DNA of 44,062 nucleotides from Micromonospora sp. H61 (GTDB taxonomy: Bacteria > Actinomycetota > Actinomycetes > Mycobacteriales > Micromonosporaceae), in the NCBI RefSeq assembly GCF_018070325.1, contig NZ_JAGPXY010000056.1, positions 1-44,062 on the forward strand, written 5' to 3'. The notes below the pieces were generated by a model. That model was not told the DNA's origin, did not search any database, and saw only the letters and a list, made by a program, of their open reading frames with translations. Made by a program: the position numbers and the translations under genes. This document shows positions 32,421 to 41,700 of this stretch, in pieces (within the stretch, counting starts at the first letter, position 1; each line of letters opens with the position of its first letter).

Positions 32421-33335
32421 ATGGGTGAGCAGTGGCGGGCACAGTTCGACGCGGAGGTGAGCTTCGCCAACGGTGGCGGGCTGCGTACCGAGGGGTTCCG
32501 GCTGGACATTCCCGGTCGGGAGATCACCGACGACGACCTGGCGGCGTTGTTCGTCCGGCACCTCGGGCTGCTGATGGTCGCCCACGTCCGGATCAGCGCC
32601 AAGACGATCATCGAGGAGCCGCACAAGGGCGGCCGAGGCGTCACGGTCGACGGATCCGGCGCCGATCGTCGGCTGGTCGAGCTGAGCCACGTGATCAGCG
32701 ACGGGATGACCACCCTGCCGGGTTGGCCGGGCCCCCGGATCACCGACTGGCTGACCTTCGCGGCATCCCGCGAGCGGTACGCCCCGGGCACCGAGTTCCA
32801 CGTGGCCCGCATCGACATGATCGCCAACACCGGCACGTACCTGGACACGCCCGCCCACCGCTGGGCCGGCCGGGACGACCTGACCGGGGTGTCGCTGGAC
32901 CGTCTCGCCGACCTACCGGGGGTGGTGGTGCGGGTGCCGGCCGGCATCCGCGCGGTGGACCGGCTGATGCTGGCCCCGTACGAGGTGACCGGCCGGGCGG
33001 TGCTGCTGCACACCGGGTGGGACGCGCACTTCGGCACCGAACGGTACGGCGCGCCGGACGCGCCGTACCTGACCGGGGAGGCCGCCCGGGCGCTGGTCGA
33101 CGCGGGGGCGGCCCTGGTCGGCATCGACTCGATCAACATCGACGACATGAGCCCGGCGGCCGCCGGCGTACGCCCCGCGCACAGCGCGCTGCTCGCCGCC
33201 GGCATCCCGATCGTCGAGCACCTGACCGGCCTGGACGCGTTGCCGCCGAGCGGGTTCCGGTTCACCGCTGCCCCGCCGATGGTGGCCGGCATGGGCACCT
33301 TTCCGGTCCGCGCCTTCGCCGTCGTCAACCCCTGA
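32421..33335 (+). CDS. Cyclase-family protein with extra N-terminal domain
   Basis: A 304-aa protein in two parts. Residues 1-75 (MGEQWRAQFDAEVSF...HKGGRG) form a small domain that I remember as a stand-alone protein in other actinobacteria; function unknown. Residues 85-304 belong to the cyclase/KynB-like family (metal-dependent hydrolases such as kynurenine formamidase and isatin hydrolase): LSHVISDGMTTLPGWPGP, IDSINIDD, and PAHSALLAAGIPIVEHL with the late His and Glu. The central metal motif, canonically HxGTHxDxPxH, reads NTGTYLDTPAH (136-146): two His ligands are Asn and Tyr, while the Asp and last His remain. Activity and substrate therefore cannot be assumed. The ATG at 32421 is the only start that keeps the domain whole. 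Confidence 0.83.
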   Translation: MGEQWRAQFDAEVSFANGGGLRTEGFRLDIPGREITDDDLAALFVRHLGLLMVAHVRISAKTIIEEPHKGGRGVTVDGSGADRRLVELSHVISDGMTTLPGWPGPRITDWLTFAASRERYAPGTEFHVARIDMIANTGTYLDTPAHRWAGRDDLTGVSLDRLADLPGVVVRVPAGIRAVDRLMLAPYEVTGRAVLLHTGWDAHFGTERYGAPDAPYLTGEAARALVDAGAALVGIDSINIDDMSPAAAGVRPAHSALLAAGIPIVEHLTGLDALPPSGFRFTAAPPMVAGMGTFPVRAFAVVNP

Positions 33336-33740
33336 CGCCACCGGCGACGCCTGCCGCACGGCCAGCGGCTGGTCTCTGCCGGGCCGTGGGGGCGGCGAGC
33401 TGGTTCCACAGTGCGGTCCACAAAACGGACCATGGGCTAGCAACGTGGGCGCTGGCGGTAGGCCGGCTGGCCGGCATCCGCCCTCGGGATCTGGACGGTC
33501 CTCGGAGGGCTCGGGTTGGTCAGCGCAAGCCTGGTCCGGGGTCGCCGGGTCGCCCCCTCCGGCCCCGGAACGACCCAGTCCGGCCCCTCGCCGGACCGTG
33601 ACGGTGGTTGAGATCACCCCGGAAAACACCCTTCGGCGGGCAGTGGATCACCAGGGGGCCCTCCAGACACCCCCTGCGCGCGGATACCATCCAGTAAGTC
33701 GGACAGCGCTGTCCTTCGTATCCACGTAAGGGAGCGCATC
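33336..33740. other. 405-base gap between cyclase and PEP carboxylase genes
   Basis: No gene is seen. A stem CACGGCC/GGCCGTG (33357-33363 with 33382-33388) containing an inner CGGC/GCCG pair may terminate the cyclase transcript. A short dyad GGTCC-N7-GGACC (33415-33431) follows. The ppc-proximal end holds a perfect palindrome (separate entry). The middle (about 33440-33600) is GC-rich with nothing I can interpret. Confidence 0.6.
33682..33723. promoter_or_regulatory. Palindromic operator-like site upstream of PEP carboxylase
   Basis: GGACAGCGCTGTCC (33701-33714) is a perfect 14-bp palindrome ending 26 bases before the ppc GTG. It is enclosed by GGATAC (33682-33687) and GTATCC (33718-33723), a second dyad whose centre is shifted by five bases. 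A TetR-type repressor or other dimeric regulator could bind; no regulator gene is adjacent. Confidence 0.5.
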
Positions 33741-36527
33741 GTGACCGACCAGCACGACCACGACGGCCCGGACGCCGCACTGCGCGCCGACATTCGCCGA
33801 CTCGGCACCCTGCTCGGCCAGACACTGGCCCGCCAGGAGGGTCGCCCACTGCTCGACCTCGTCGAGGAGATCCGCGCCCAGGTCCGCTCCGACGCCCCGG
33901 CGGCCGCCCAGCGCCTCGGCGGGCTCGACGTGACCACCGGCACCAAGCTGGCCCGCGCGTTCTCCACCTACTTCCACCTGGCCAACATCACCGAGCAGGT
34001 GCACCGTGCGCGGGACCTGCGCCGCCGCCGCGCGGTGCAGGGCGGCTGGCTGGACCAGGCCGCCAAGATGATCGCCGAGCGCGGGGTGCCGGCCGAGGAG
34101 ATCGCCAACGCGGCTCGCCGGCTGGCGGTGCGACCGGTCTTCACCGCGCACCCGACCGAGGCGGCCCGTCGCTCGATCCTGTCCAAGCTGCGGGCGATCG
34201 CCGACGAGTTGGACGCCGAGACCGCCAACGCGATCCTGTACGGCGCCAGCGACGAGGGCCCGGCCAACCGCCGGCTGGCCGAGTTGTTGGACCTGATGTG
34301 GCAGACCGACGAGCTGCGGCTCGACCGGCCGGACCCGACCGACGAGGCCCGCAACGCCATCTACTACCTGCGCGACCTGTACGCCGAGGCCGCCCCGCAG
34401 GTGCTCGACGACCTGGCCGACACGTTGCGCACGCTCGGTGTGGAGACCTCACCGACGGCCCGGCCGCTGAGCTTCGGCACCTGGATCGGCGGCGATCGCG
34501 ACGGCAACCCGTTCGTCACCCCGGCGGTCACCCGCGAGGTGCTGACCATCCAGCACGAGCACGGCATCGCGGCCACCGAGAAGGCGATGGACCACCTGAT
34601 CAACGAGGTTTCGGTGTCCCGCCGACTGCGCGGGGTGTCCCTGGACCTGTCCGCCAGCCTCGCCGCCGACCTGGACGCGCTGCCCGAGGTGGCACAGCGC
34701 TTCCGCCGGGTCAACGCGGAGGAGCCGTACCGGCTCAAGGCACGCTGCGTGAAGGCGAAGCTCGCCAACACCCGGCTGAGGTTGCGCCAGGGCACCGCAC
34801 ACGTACCGGGTCGGGACTACCGGGGCTCGGCCGAGCTGATCGCCGACCTGGACCTGCTGCGCGCCTCGTTGGCCCGCAACTCCGGGCAGCTCACCGCGGT
34901 CGGCCGGCTGGCCTCCACCATCCGTACGGTCTCCGCGTTCGGCCTGCATCTGGCGACGATGGACGTCCGGGAACACGCCGAGGCGCACCACGCCGTGCTC
35001 GCGCAGCTCTACGAGGCGGTCGGCGAGGTCTCCGACTACCCGGCGCTGACCCGGCTGGAACGCACCAAGCTGCTCGCCGACGAGCTGACCGGTCGCCGTC
35101 CGCTGTCGACGGTGGACACGTCGCTGTCCGAGCCGGCCCGCAAGACGTTCGACGTGTTCAGCACCATCCGGGAGGCACAGGACCGGTTCGGCGCCGAGGT
35201 GATCGAGTCGTACATCATCTCGATGACCCTGGGTGTCGACGACGTGCTGGCCGCCGTGGTGCTGGCCCGCGAGGCCGGCCTGGTGGACGTGCACAGCGGG
35301 CGGGCCCGGGTCGGGTTCGTGCCGCTCCTGGAGACCCCCGCCGAGCTGAACTCCGGCGGCGAGCTCCTCGACGAGTTGCTGTCGCTGCCCGCGTACCGGG
35401 CGCTGGTGACGGCCCGGGGTGACGTGCAGGAGGTCATGCTCGGCTACTCCGACTCGAACAAGGAAGCCGGGATCACCACCAGCCAGTGGTCGATCCACCG
35501 GGCGCAGCGCGCGCTGCGCGACGTGGCCGCCCGGCACGGTGTGCACCTGCGGCTCTTCCACGGCCGGGGCGGCACTGTCGGGCGCGGCGGCGGGCCGACG
35601 CACGAGGCGATCCTGGCGCAGCCGTACGGCACCATGGACGGCGCGATCAAGGTGACCGAGCAGGGCGAGGTGATCTCCGACAAGTACACCCTGCCCTCGC
35701 TGGCCCGGGAGAACCTGGAGCTGACCCTCGCCGCGGTGCTCCAGGCGACCCTGCTGCACACCGCTCCCCGGCAGCCGGCCGAGATGTTGGAGCGCTGGGA
35801 CGCGACGATGGACGTGGTCTCCGAGTCGGCGTTCCGGTCCTACCGGTCGCTCGTCGAGGACCCGGACCTGCCCGCGTACTTCTGGGCGTCCACCCCCACC
35901 GAGCTGCTCGGCGCGCTGAACATCGGCTCCCGGCCGGCGAAGCGCCCGAACACCGGCGCCGGGCTGTCCGGGCTGCGGGCCATCCCGTGGGTGTTCGGCT
36001 GGACGCAGACCCGGCAGATCGTGCCGGGCTGGTTCGGCGTCGGCTCCGGGCTGGCCGCCGCCCGTGAGGCCGGTCTGGCGGACGTGCTGGCCGAGATGCA
36101 CCGCAACTGGCACTTCTTCCGCACGTTCCTGTCGAACGTCGAGATGATGTTGACCAAGACCGACCTGAGCATCGCCCGCCGGTACGTCGAGACGCTGGTG
36201 CCGAAGAAGCTGCACCCGATCTTCGAGCAGATCGAGCAGGAGTACGAGCTGACCAAGCGGGAAGTGCTGGCGGTGACCGCCTCACCGGCCCTGCTGGAGA
36301 ACTCGCCGGTGCTTCAGCGCACCCTGGCCGTCCGCGACACCTACCTGGAGCCGCTGCACCATCTCCAGGTGGCGCTGCTGCGGCAGTACCGGGAGTCGGG
36401 CGCGGCCGGGCGGGCGATCGCCACCGCACCGGGCGGCCGACGCGCACCGAGCGACGGCACCGCCCTGGAACGCGCACTGCTCACCACCGTGAACGGCATC
36501 GCGGCCGGGATGCGCAACACCGGCTGA
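33741..36527 (+). CDS. ppc: Phosphoenolpyruvate carboxylase
   Basis: A 928-aa cytoplasmic enzyme that adds bicarbonate to PEP to give oxaloacetate, refilling the citric-acid cycle. Typical length, with catalytic motifs VFTAHPTEAARRSIL (H137), GGDRDGNPFVTPAVT, the second His-containing loop VMLGYSDSNKEAGI, and FHGRGGTVGRGGGPTHEAIL. The end MRNTG is the conserved C-terminus of the family, which forms part of the effector site. The GTG at 33741 is preceded by AAGGGAG at 6 bases. It is transcribed alone, with a palindrome upstream and a very strong hairpin after the stop. It works at the PEP node together with enolase encoded in the same window. Confidence 0.98.
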   Translation: MTDQHDHDGPDAALRADIRRLGTLLGQTLARQEGRPLLDLVEEIRAQVRSDAPAAAQRLGGLDVTTGTKLARAFSTYFHLANITEQVHRARDLRRRRAVQGGWLDQAAKMIAERGVPAEEIANAARRLAVRPVFTAHPTEAARRSILSKLRAIADELDAETANAILYGASDEGPANRRLAELLDLMWQTDELRLDRPDPTDEARNAIYYLRDLYAEAAPQVLDDLADTLRTLGVETSPTARPLSFGTWIGGDRDGNPFVTPAVTREVLTIQHEHGIAATEKAMDHLINEVSVSRRLRGVSLDLSASLAADLDALPEVAQRFRRVNAEEPYRLKARCVKAKLANTRLRLRQGTAHVPGRDYRGSAELIADLDLLRASLARNSGQLTAVGRLASTIRTVSAFGLHLATMDVREHAEAHHAVLAQLYEAVGEVSDYPALTRLERTKLLADELTGRRPLSTVDTSLSEPARKTFDVFSTIREAQDRFGAEVIESYIISMTLGVDDVLAAVVLAREAGLVDVHSGRARVGFVPLLETPAELNSGGELLDELLSLPAYRALVTARGDVQEVMLGYSDSNKEAGITTSQWSIHRAQRALRDVAARHGVHLRLFHGRGGTVGRGGGPTHEAILAQPYGTMDGAIKVTEQGEVISDKYTLPSLARENLELTLAAVLQATLLHTAPRQPAEMLERWDATMDVVSESAFRSYRSLVEDPDLPAYFWASTPTELLGALNIGSRPAKRPNTGAGLSGLRAIPWVFGWTQTRQIVPGWFGVGSGLAAAREAGLADVLAEMHRNWHFFRTFLSNVEMMLTKTDLSIARRYVETLVPKKLHPIFEQIEQEYELTKREVLAVTASPALLENSPVLQRTLAVRDTYLEPLHHLQVALLRQYRESGAAGRAIATAPGGRRAPSDGTALERALLTTVNGIAAGMRNTG

Positions 36528-36535
36528 TCGACAGG

Positions 36536-36580
36536 TACGGAAACGGGCCCCGGTCGCAGCGACCGGGGCCCGTTTCCGTA
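36536..36580. terminator. Strong bidirectional terminator between ppc and the Gly-rich membrane gene
   Basis: A perfect 21-bp stem (36536-36556 with 36560-36580) closes a 3-base loop CAG. The stem core is GGGCCCCGGTCG, and the ends carry GGAAAC/GTTTCC so that in either direction the base of the stem is followed by weaker pairs. It lies 9 bases after the ppc stop and 15 before the convergent gene's stop. Confidence 0.92.
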
Positions 36581-36594
36581 GGTCTGAACGACTG

Positions 36595-37413
36595 TCAGAA
36601 GTCGCCGCCGCCGAAATCCCCGCCCCCGAAGTCACCGCCGCCGAAGCCGCCACCGCCGAAGTCCCCACCGGCGTAGTCGCCGCCGCCGACGTCCCCACCC
36701 TGGTCGCTGCCGCCGAAGTCGCCGCCCTGGTCGCCGCCGTCGCCGCCCTGGTCGACACCGTCACCGAAGCCCTCCTGGTAGCCGGCGTCGTAGCCGTACC
36801 CGGGGTCGGCGAAGGCCGGCGAGAAGAGCGCGTCGGCGATCAGGATGCCGCCGAGCACACCGGCGCCGGCACCCAGCGCCGTCTTCCACCAGGGCGTCGA
36901 ATACCAGCCGGCGGGCACCGGGCGGCCCTGATAACGCCCACCGGGGTAGTAGTAGGGCGTTTCCCGGCCGGGTTGCGGCCCGGCCCGGAAGGTCTGCCCC
37001 TGCACATCGACCTCGCGCTCCTTGGTGAGCTGCCCCACGCCACGGGCGGCGGCCACTGGCGGCACCTCGGGGCCCGGATCGATGCCCAGCGCCGTACGCG
37101 CCGCCCGGATGTACGCCAAACCCTCCAGCGCGGTCTCCCGGGCCAGCCCGAACTGGTGCGGCGTGGACGCCTGCTCCAGCTGGGAGCCCGCCGCGTTGTA
37201 CCGCTCACCGGCGTCGGCCAGCGCCTGTCGTACCGCTGGGTCGTCGCCGTGCAGGTTCATCAACTGGCCGCCGAGGCGCTCGTACCACCGCTGCGCCTCC
37301 GCGCGGGCGTCGCCGAGCTCGGTGCGCCGACGGGCACCGGCCTGAGCGCGGACGAGCGCGGCGGCGCCCAGCGCGCCGACCAGCACAACGGCGAGGCAGA
37401 GCACAAGTTCCAT
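36595..37413 (-). CDS. Membrane protein with Gly/Asp/Phe repeat tail
   Basis: A 272-aa protein, family not recognised. An N-terminal membrane helix (ELVLCLAVVLVGALGAAALV) is followed by a helical soluble region (EAQRWYERLGGQLMNLHGDD...ALADAGERYNAAGSQLEQA...FGLARETALEGLAYIRAARTALG). A Pro/Tyr segment (PYYYPGGRYQGRPVPAGWYSTPWW), a second hydrophobic segment (KTALGAGAGVLGGILIADALF) and a tail of about 70 residues made of GGGDF/GGDQGG repeats come next. The layout resembles actinobacterial proteins whose Gly-rich tail ends at the membrane, as in TPM-domain proteins, but no TPM motif is seen. The ATG at 37413 is the best start; ribosome site is weak. It is divergent from rmuC (54 bases between starts). 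Confidence 0.75.
   Translation of the reverse strand: MELVLCLAVVLVGALGAAALVRAQAGARRRTELGDARAEAQRWYERLGGQLMNLHGDDPAVRQALADAGERYNAAGSQLEQASTPHQFGLARETALEGLAYIRAARTALGIDPGPEVPPVAAARGVGQLTKEREVDVQGQTFRAGPQPGRETPYYYPGGRYQGRPVPAGWYSTPWWKTALGAGAGVLGGILIADALFSPAFADPGYGYDAGYQEGFGDGVDQGGDGGDQGGDFGGSDQGGDVGGGDYAGGDFGGGGFGGGDFGGGDFGGGDF
36598..36735 (-). repeat. Degenerate 15-bp coding repeat (GGGDF tail)
   Basis: The last third of the membrane gene is built of imperfect 15-bp units of the type CCGCCGCCGAAGTCG, giving GGGDF, GGGGF, GGDYA and GGDQG on the minus strand. Units nearest the stop are the most alike, which suggests recent slippage at the 3' end. Confidence 0.75.
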
Positions 37414-37467
37414 GTCATCGAACGTACCCCCGGGTCGCACGTCGTATCCGTCTGGCAAGCTCCGGTG

Positions 37468-38640
37468 ATGGACGTCTCGACGCTGCTCCTGGTGATCGTG
37501 TGCCTCGGCGCCGGCGGGGCGGTGGGCTGGCTCGCGGCCCGGTCCCGCTCGGCGGCCGACATCGCCCGCCTGGATGCCACCCTGGCCGCCACCCGGGAGG
37601 GCGAGGGTCGGCTGGAACAGTCCATGCGGGCGTTGAGCTACGAGGCCACCGCACAGTCCCAGGAGGCGGTGGCCCGGGCGGTCGCGCCGCTGCACGACAC
37701 CCTGCGCCGCTACGAGCAACGGGTGGCCGAGCTGGAGCACGACCGCGTCGACGCGTACGCCGAACTGCGTGAGCAGGTCCGCTCGATGAACGCGGTCTCC
37801 GGTGAGCTGCGCACCGAGACCAAGCAGTTGGTGGCGGCGCTGCGCGCACCGCAGGTGCGGGGCCGCTGGGGCGAGCACCAGTTGCGCCGGATCGTCGAGG
37901 CTGCCGGCATGCTGGAGCACTGCGACTTCTCCGAGCAGGTCACCGCCGCCACCGACCAGCAGGTCGTCCGACCGGATCTGGTGGTCCGCCTGCACGGTGG
38001 TCGCTCGGTGGTGGTGGACGCCAAGGCCCCGTTCGACGCGTACCTGACAGCCATGGAGGCCCGCGACGAGCGCGGCCGGGACACCCACCTCGACGCGCAC
38101 GCGCGGCACCTGCGGGGGCACGTCGACGCCCTGGCCGCCAAGTCGTACTGGTCGGCGTTCGACAACTCACCCGAGTTCGTGGTGCTGTTCGTCCCGGCCG
38201 ACCCGTTCCTCGACGTCGCGCTCCAGCGAGACCCGACGCTGCTGGAGCACGCCTTCACCCGCAACGTGGTGCTCGCCACGCCGGCCACGCTGGTCGCCCT
38301 GCTCCGCACGGTGGCCTACTCCTGGCGGCAGGAGGCACTGGCCCGCAACGCGCTCGCCGTGCACACCCTCGCCCGGGAGCTGTACGGCCGGCTATCCACC
38401 CTGGGCGACCACGTGGGCAAGCTCGGGTCCTCGCTGGCCGGTGCGGTGACCGCCTACAACCGGGCGGTCGGCTCGCTGGAGGCCCGGGTGTTGGTCAGCG
38501 CTCGCAAGCTCGCCGAGTTGGGCGTCTCGGACGACGAGTTGGCCACGCCGGCCCAGGTCGAGTTGACGCCCCGGCAGCCGCAGGCTCCCGAGCTGGCCGA
38601 TCCGGCCGACGAGGTCTCGGCCCGCCAGCCATCTATGTGA
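37468..38640 (+). CDS. rmuC: DNA recombination protein RmuC
   Basis: A 390-aa RmuC-family protein: an N-terminal membrane helix (STLLLVIVCLGAGGAVGWLAA), a long coiled coil (about residues 30-125) and a PD-(D/E)XK nuclease-like RmuC domain. That domain carries LRAPQVRGRWGEHQLRRIVEAAGM, VVRPDLVVRLHGGRSVVVDAKAPFDAYL and VLFVPADPFLDVALQ. RmuC limits inversions at short repeats and has been linked to genome defence and recombination. The acidic and Lys residues of the nuclease core (PDLVV, VDAKAP) are present. The ATG at 37468 opens at the membrane helix. It stands alone on its strand before the protease gene, separated by 136 bases. Confidence 0.93.
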   Translation: MDVSTLLLVIVCLGAGGAVGWLAARSRSAADIARLDATLAATREGEGRLEQSMRALSYEATAQSQEAVARAVAPLHDTLRRYEQRVAELEHDRVDAYAELREQVRSMNAVSGELRTETKQLVAALRAPQVRGRWGEHQLRRIVEAAGMLEHCDFSEQVTAATDQQVVRPDLVVRLHGGRSVVVDAKAPFDAYLTAMEARDERGRDTHLDAHARHLRGHVDALAAKSYWSAFDNSPEFVVLFVPADPFLDVALQRDPTLLEHAFTRNVVLATPATLVALLRTVAYSWRQEALARNALAVHTLARELYGRLSTLGDHVGKLGSSLAGAVTAYNRAVGSLEARVLVSARKLAELGVSDDELATPAQVELTPRQPQAPELADPADEVSARQPSM

Positions 38641-38776
38641 CAGTGCGTACGCCTGCATATCACGAAGTGGTCACAAGGAACTGGCCACTAGTGACAGTGC
38701 TCGCCGATACCCCGAAAGATTCTGCTCACCCGAGCGCCCTTGTCTGAGGGCCCTGTTCTCTGGAGGAAAAGAGAAC

Positions 38777-41700
38777 GTGAGCAGACTCCCAAACCTGAGC
38801 CGGCGCACCTCAGCCGCGCTCTTCGCATCGGTCCTGGCGGCGAGCGCCGTGACCGCCATGGGTGGTGCCGCCACCGCGGCCGCCGCTCCAACGACCACAG
38901 CGGACACCTCCCCGGCCACCGCCGCCGAGACGCTGGGCGCGCACGACGCCAAACTGCTCAGCGAGGCCCGCGCCAAGAAGGCTCCGACCGTCACGTTGAT
39001 CGTCGCCACCGAGAAGGGTGAGGCGGGGGACGTCGCCGACAGCCTCACCAAGCTCGGCGGCACTGTCAGCCAGCGGCAGGACCGGGTCGGCTTCGTGCTG
39101 GCCAAGGTCCCGACCGACCGGGTTCTCAAGGCGGCCCGGCTGCCCGGCGTGTCGGCGGTCGACCTGGACGAGGTCATCCAACTGCCGGACCCGGCCCCGG
39201 AACAGACCCCCACCGGCACCGCTGGTGCGCGACAGGCCGCCGTGGAGGCGCCGGGCGCGGCCACCCCGGCGGACAACCCGTACATGCCGACGAACGAGAC
39301 CGGCGCGGTGGCGTTCACCGCGGCCCACCCGGAGTGGGACGGCCGGGGCGTCACGATCGGCATCATGGACTCCGGTGTGGACCTGGCCCACCCGGCGTTG
39401 CAGCAGACCACCACCGGTGAGCGAAAGATCGTCGACTGGGTCACCGCGACCGACCCGCTGGAGGACAGCTCGTGGCGGCGGATGCAGGCCGAGGTCGCCG
39501 GCCCGTCGTTCACCATCGACGGCCTCGGCACCTGGACGGCGCCGGCCGGCACGTACCGGTTCAACCTGTTCAGCGAGTCGGTCACCAACGCGAGCGACGC
39601 CCGGGGTGACGTCAACCGCGACGGCGACACGACCGACACCTGGGGTGTGCTCTTCGACCCGGCCACCAACAACATCCGGGTGGACGCCAACCAGAACCTC
39701 AACTTCACCGACGACCCGGTCATGCGGCCGTACAAGGAGAAGTACGACATCGGCTACTTCGGCACCGACAACCCGGCCACGCCGGTCGCCGAGCGGCAGC
39801 CCTTCGTCGTCGAGTTCCGCAAGAACGTGAACACCACGCCGATCGGGCTGCCGGGCACCTACGACTACGTCAACATCGGCATTGTCGAGAGCACCCACGG
39901 CACCCACGTCGCCGGCATCACCGCCGCCAACGACATGCTCGGCAACGGGGCCTTCGACGGTGCCGCGCCCGGCGCCAAGCTGGTCTCCGCCCGCGCCTGC
40001 TCCTGGGGCGGCGGCTGCACCGCGGCGGCGCTCACCACCGGCATGATCGACCTGGTGGCCAATCGTGGCGTCGACATCGTCAACATGTCGATCGGTGGCC
40101 TACCGGGCCTGAACGACGGCAACAACGCGCGGGCGAACCTCTACAACGAACTGATCGAGACGTACGGCGTGCAGTTGATCATCTCGGCCGGCAACTCCGG
40201 CCCGGGTCTCAACACCGTCGGCGACCCGTCGGTGGCCAGCAACGTGATCAGCGTTGCCGCCAACATCAGCAAGGACACCTGGCTGGCCAACTACGGCTCG
40301 GTCGTCAAGAAGAAGAACGCCCTGTTCAACTTCTCCTCCCGTGGCCCGCGCGAGGACGGCGGCTTCAAGCCGAACATCGCCGCCCCCGGCTCGGCCATCT
40401 CCACCGCACCGACCTGGCAGCTCGGCGCCCCGGTCCCCGAGGCCGGATACGCGCTGCCCCCGGGCTACGCGATGCTGAACGGCACCTCGATGGCGTCTCC
40501 GCAGACCGCTGGCGCCGGCGCGTTGCTGCTGTCGGCCGCCAAGGCCACCGACCGGGGCGTCAGCCCGGCGGCGTTGCGGCGGGCGCTGTTCACCTCCGCC
40601 AAGCCGATCGCTGACGTGCCGACGTACGCGCAGGGCTACGGCATGGTCAACGTTCCGGGCGCCTGGCAGCTGCTGCGCCAGGGCGTCGAAACCCGGTCGT
40701 ACGTCTCCGACGCGCCGGTCTGCAGCCCCCTGGCGGAGCAGCTGACCATCTGGAACGGCGTGAAGTTCGTGCCGAACCCCGGTCGGGGCACCGGCGTCTA
40801 CAACCGCTGCACCTCGTCCGAGGGCGGCCACAAGGTCGGCCAGAGCAAGACCTACCCGGTCAAGCTGACCCGCACCAGCGGCCCGGCCGGCACCATCAAG
40901 CACAACATCACGCTCCAGGGCAACGACGGCACCTTCAAGGCACCGAAGACCGTCGCGTTGCCGCTCAACAAGGCCGTCACCATCAGCGTCACCGCCAAGC
41001 CGGCCACCGAGGGCGCGCACGGCGCGATCGTGCGGATCGACGACCCGGCCACCAACGTGGTCGACTTCGAGGTGTCCACGGTGGTGGTGGCCTCGAACGA
41101 TGTGAAGAAGCCCAACTTCTCGTACGCCAACGAGGGCTCGGTCGACCGCAACGGCTTCACGTCGTACTTCGTCACGGTGCCGGAGGGCGCCAAGGCCCTC
41201 CAGGTGAACCTCTCCGGAATCGCCACCGGTTCGCAGACCCGGTTCATCGCGATCAACCCGTTGGGTGTGCCGGTGGAGTCCACCACCAGCACCGTCTGCT
41301 ACACCAACTTCTCCGACGTCAACGTCTGCAAGCCGCAGGAGCGTGACTACCAGAACCCGCTTCCCGGGGTCTGGGAGATCGAGGTGGAGTCGCGGCGGAC
41401 GTCCCCGGCGCTGAACAACCCGTTCAAGCTCCAGGCGCGGGTGCAGGGCCTGACTGTCGAGCCGGCGCTGGTCGAGCTGCCCAGTGTCGAGGCCGGCGAG
41501 CCGACCCCGGTGAGCTGGAAGGTCACCAACGCCTTCGGCCCGGTCTCGGTCAGCGGCCGCAGTGGCGCGCTGACCGGTGTGCGGACCGAGCGTCCGACCA
41601 TCACCGAGGGCGGTCCCAACCAGGAGTGGACCGTCGAGATCCCGGCGGGCACGTCGACGTTCACCGCCCGGATCGGCAACCCCGCCAACGCGGGCGCCGA

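Noticed and set aside
31017..33335. 772-residue open frame on the plus strand
   Set aside because: The first 468 residues are Ser/Arg/Thr-rich antisense of mfd; only the part from 32421 is a gene.
28592..33433. 1613-residue open frame suggesting an extended Mfd
   Set aside because: Sequence before the GTG at 32254 is antisense to the cyclase gene and has no homology to Mfd; the remaining 1220 residues are a normal Mfd.
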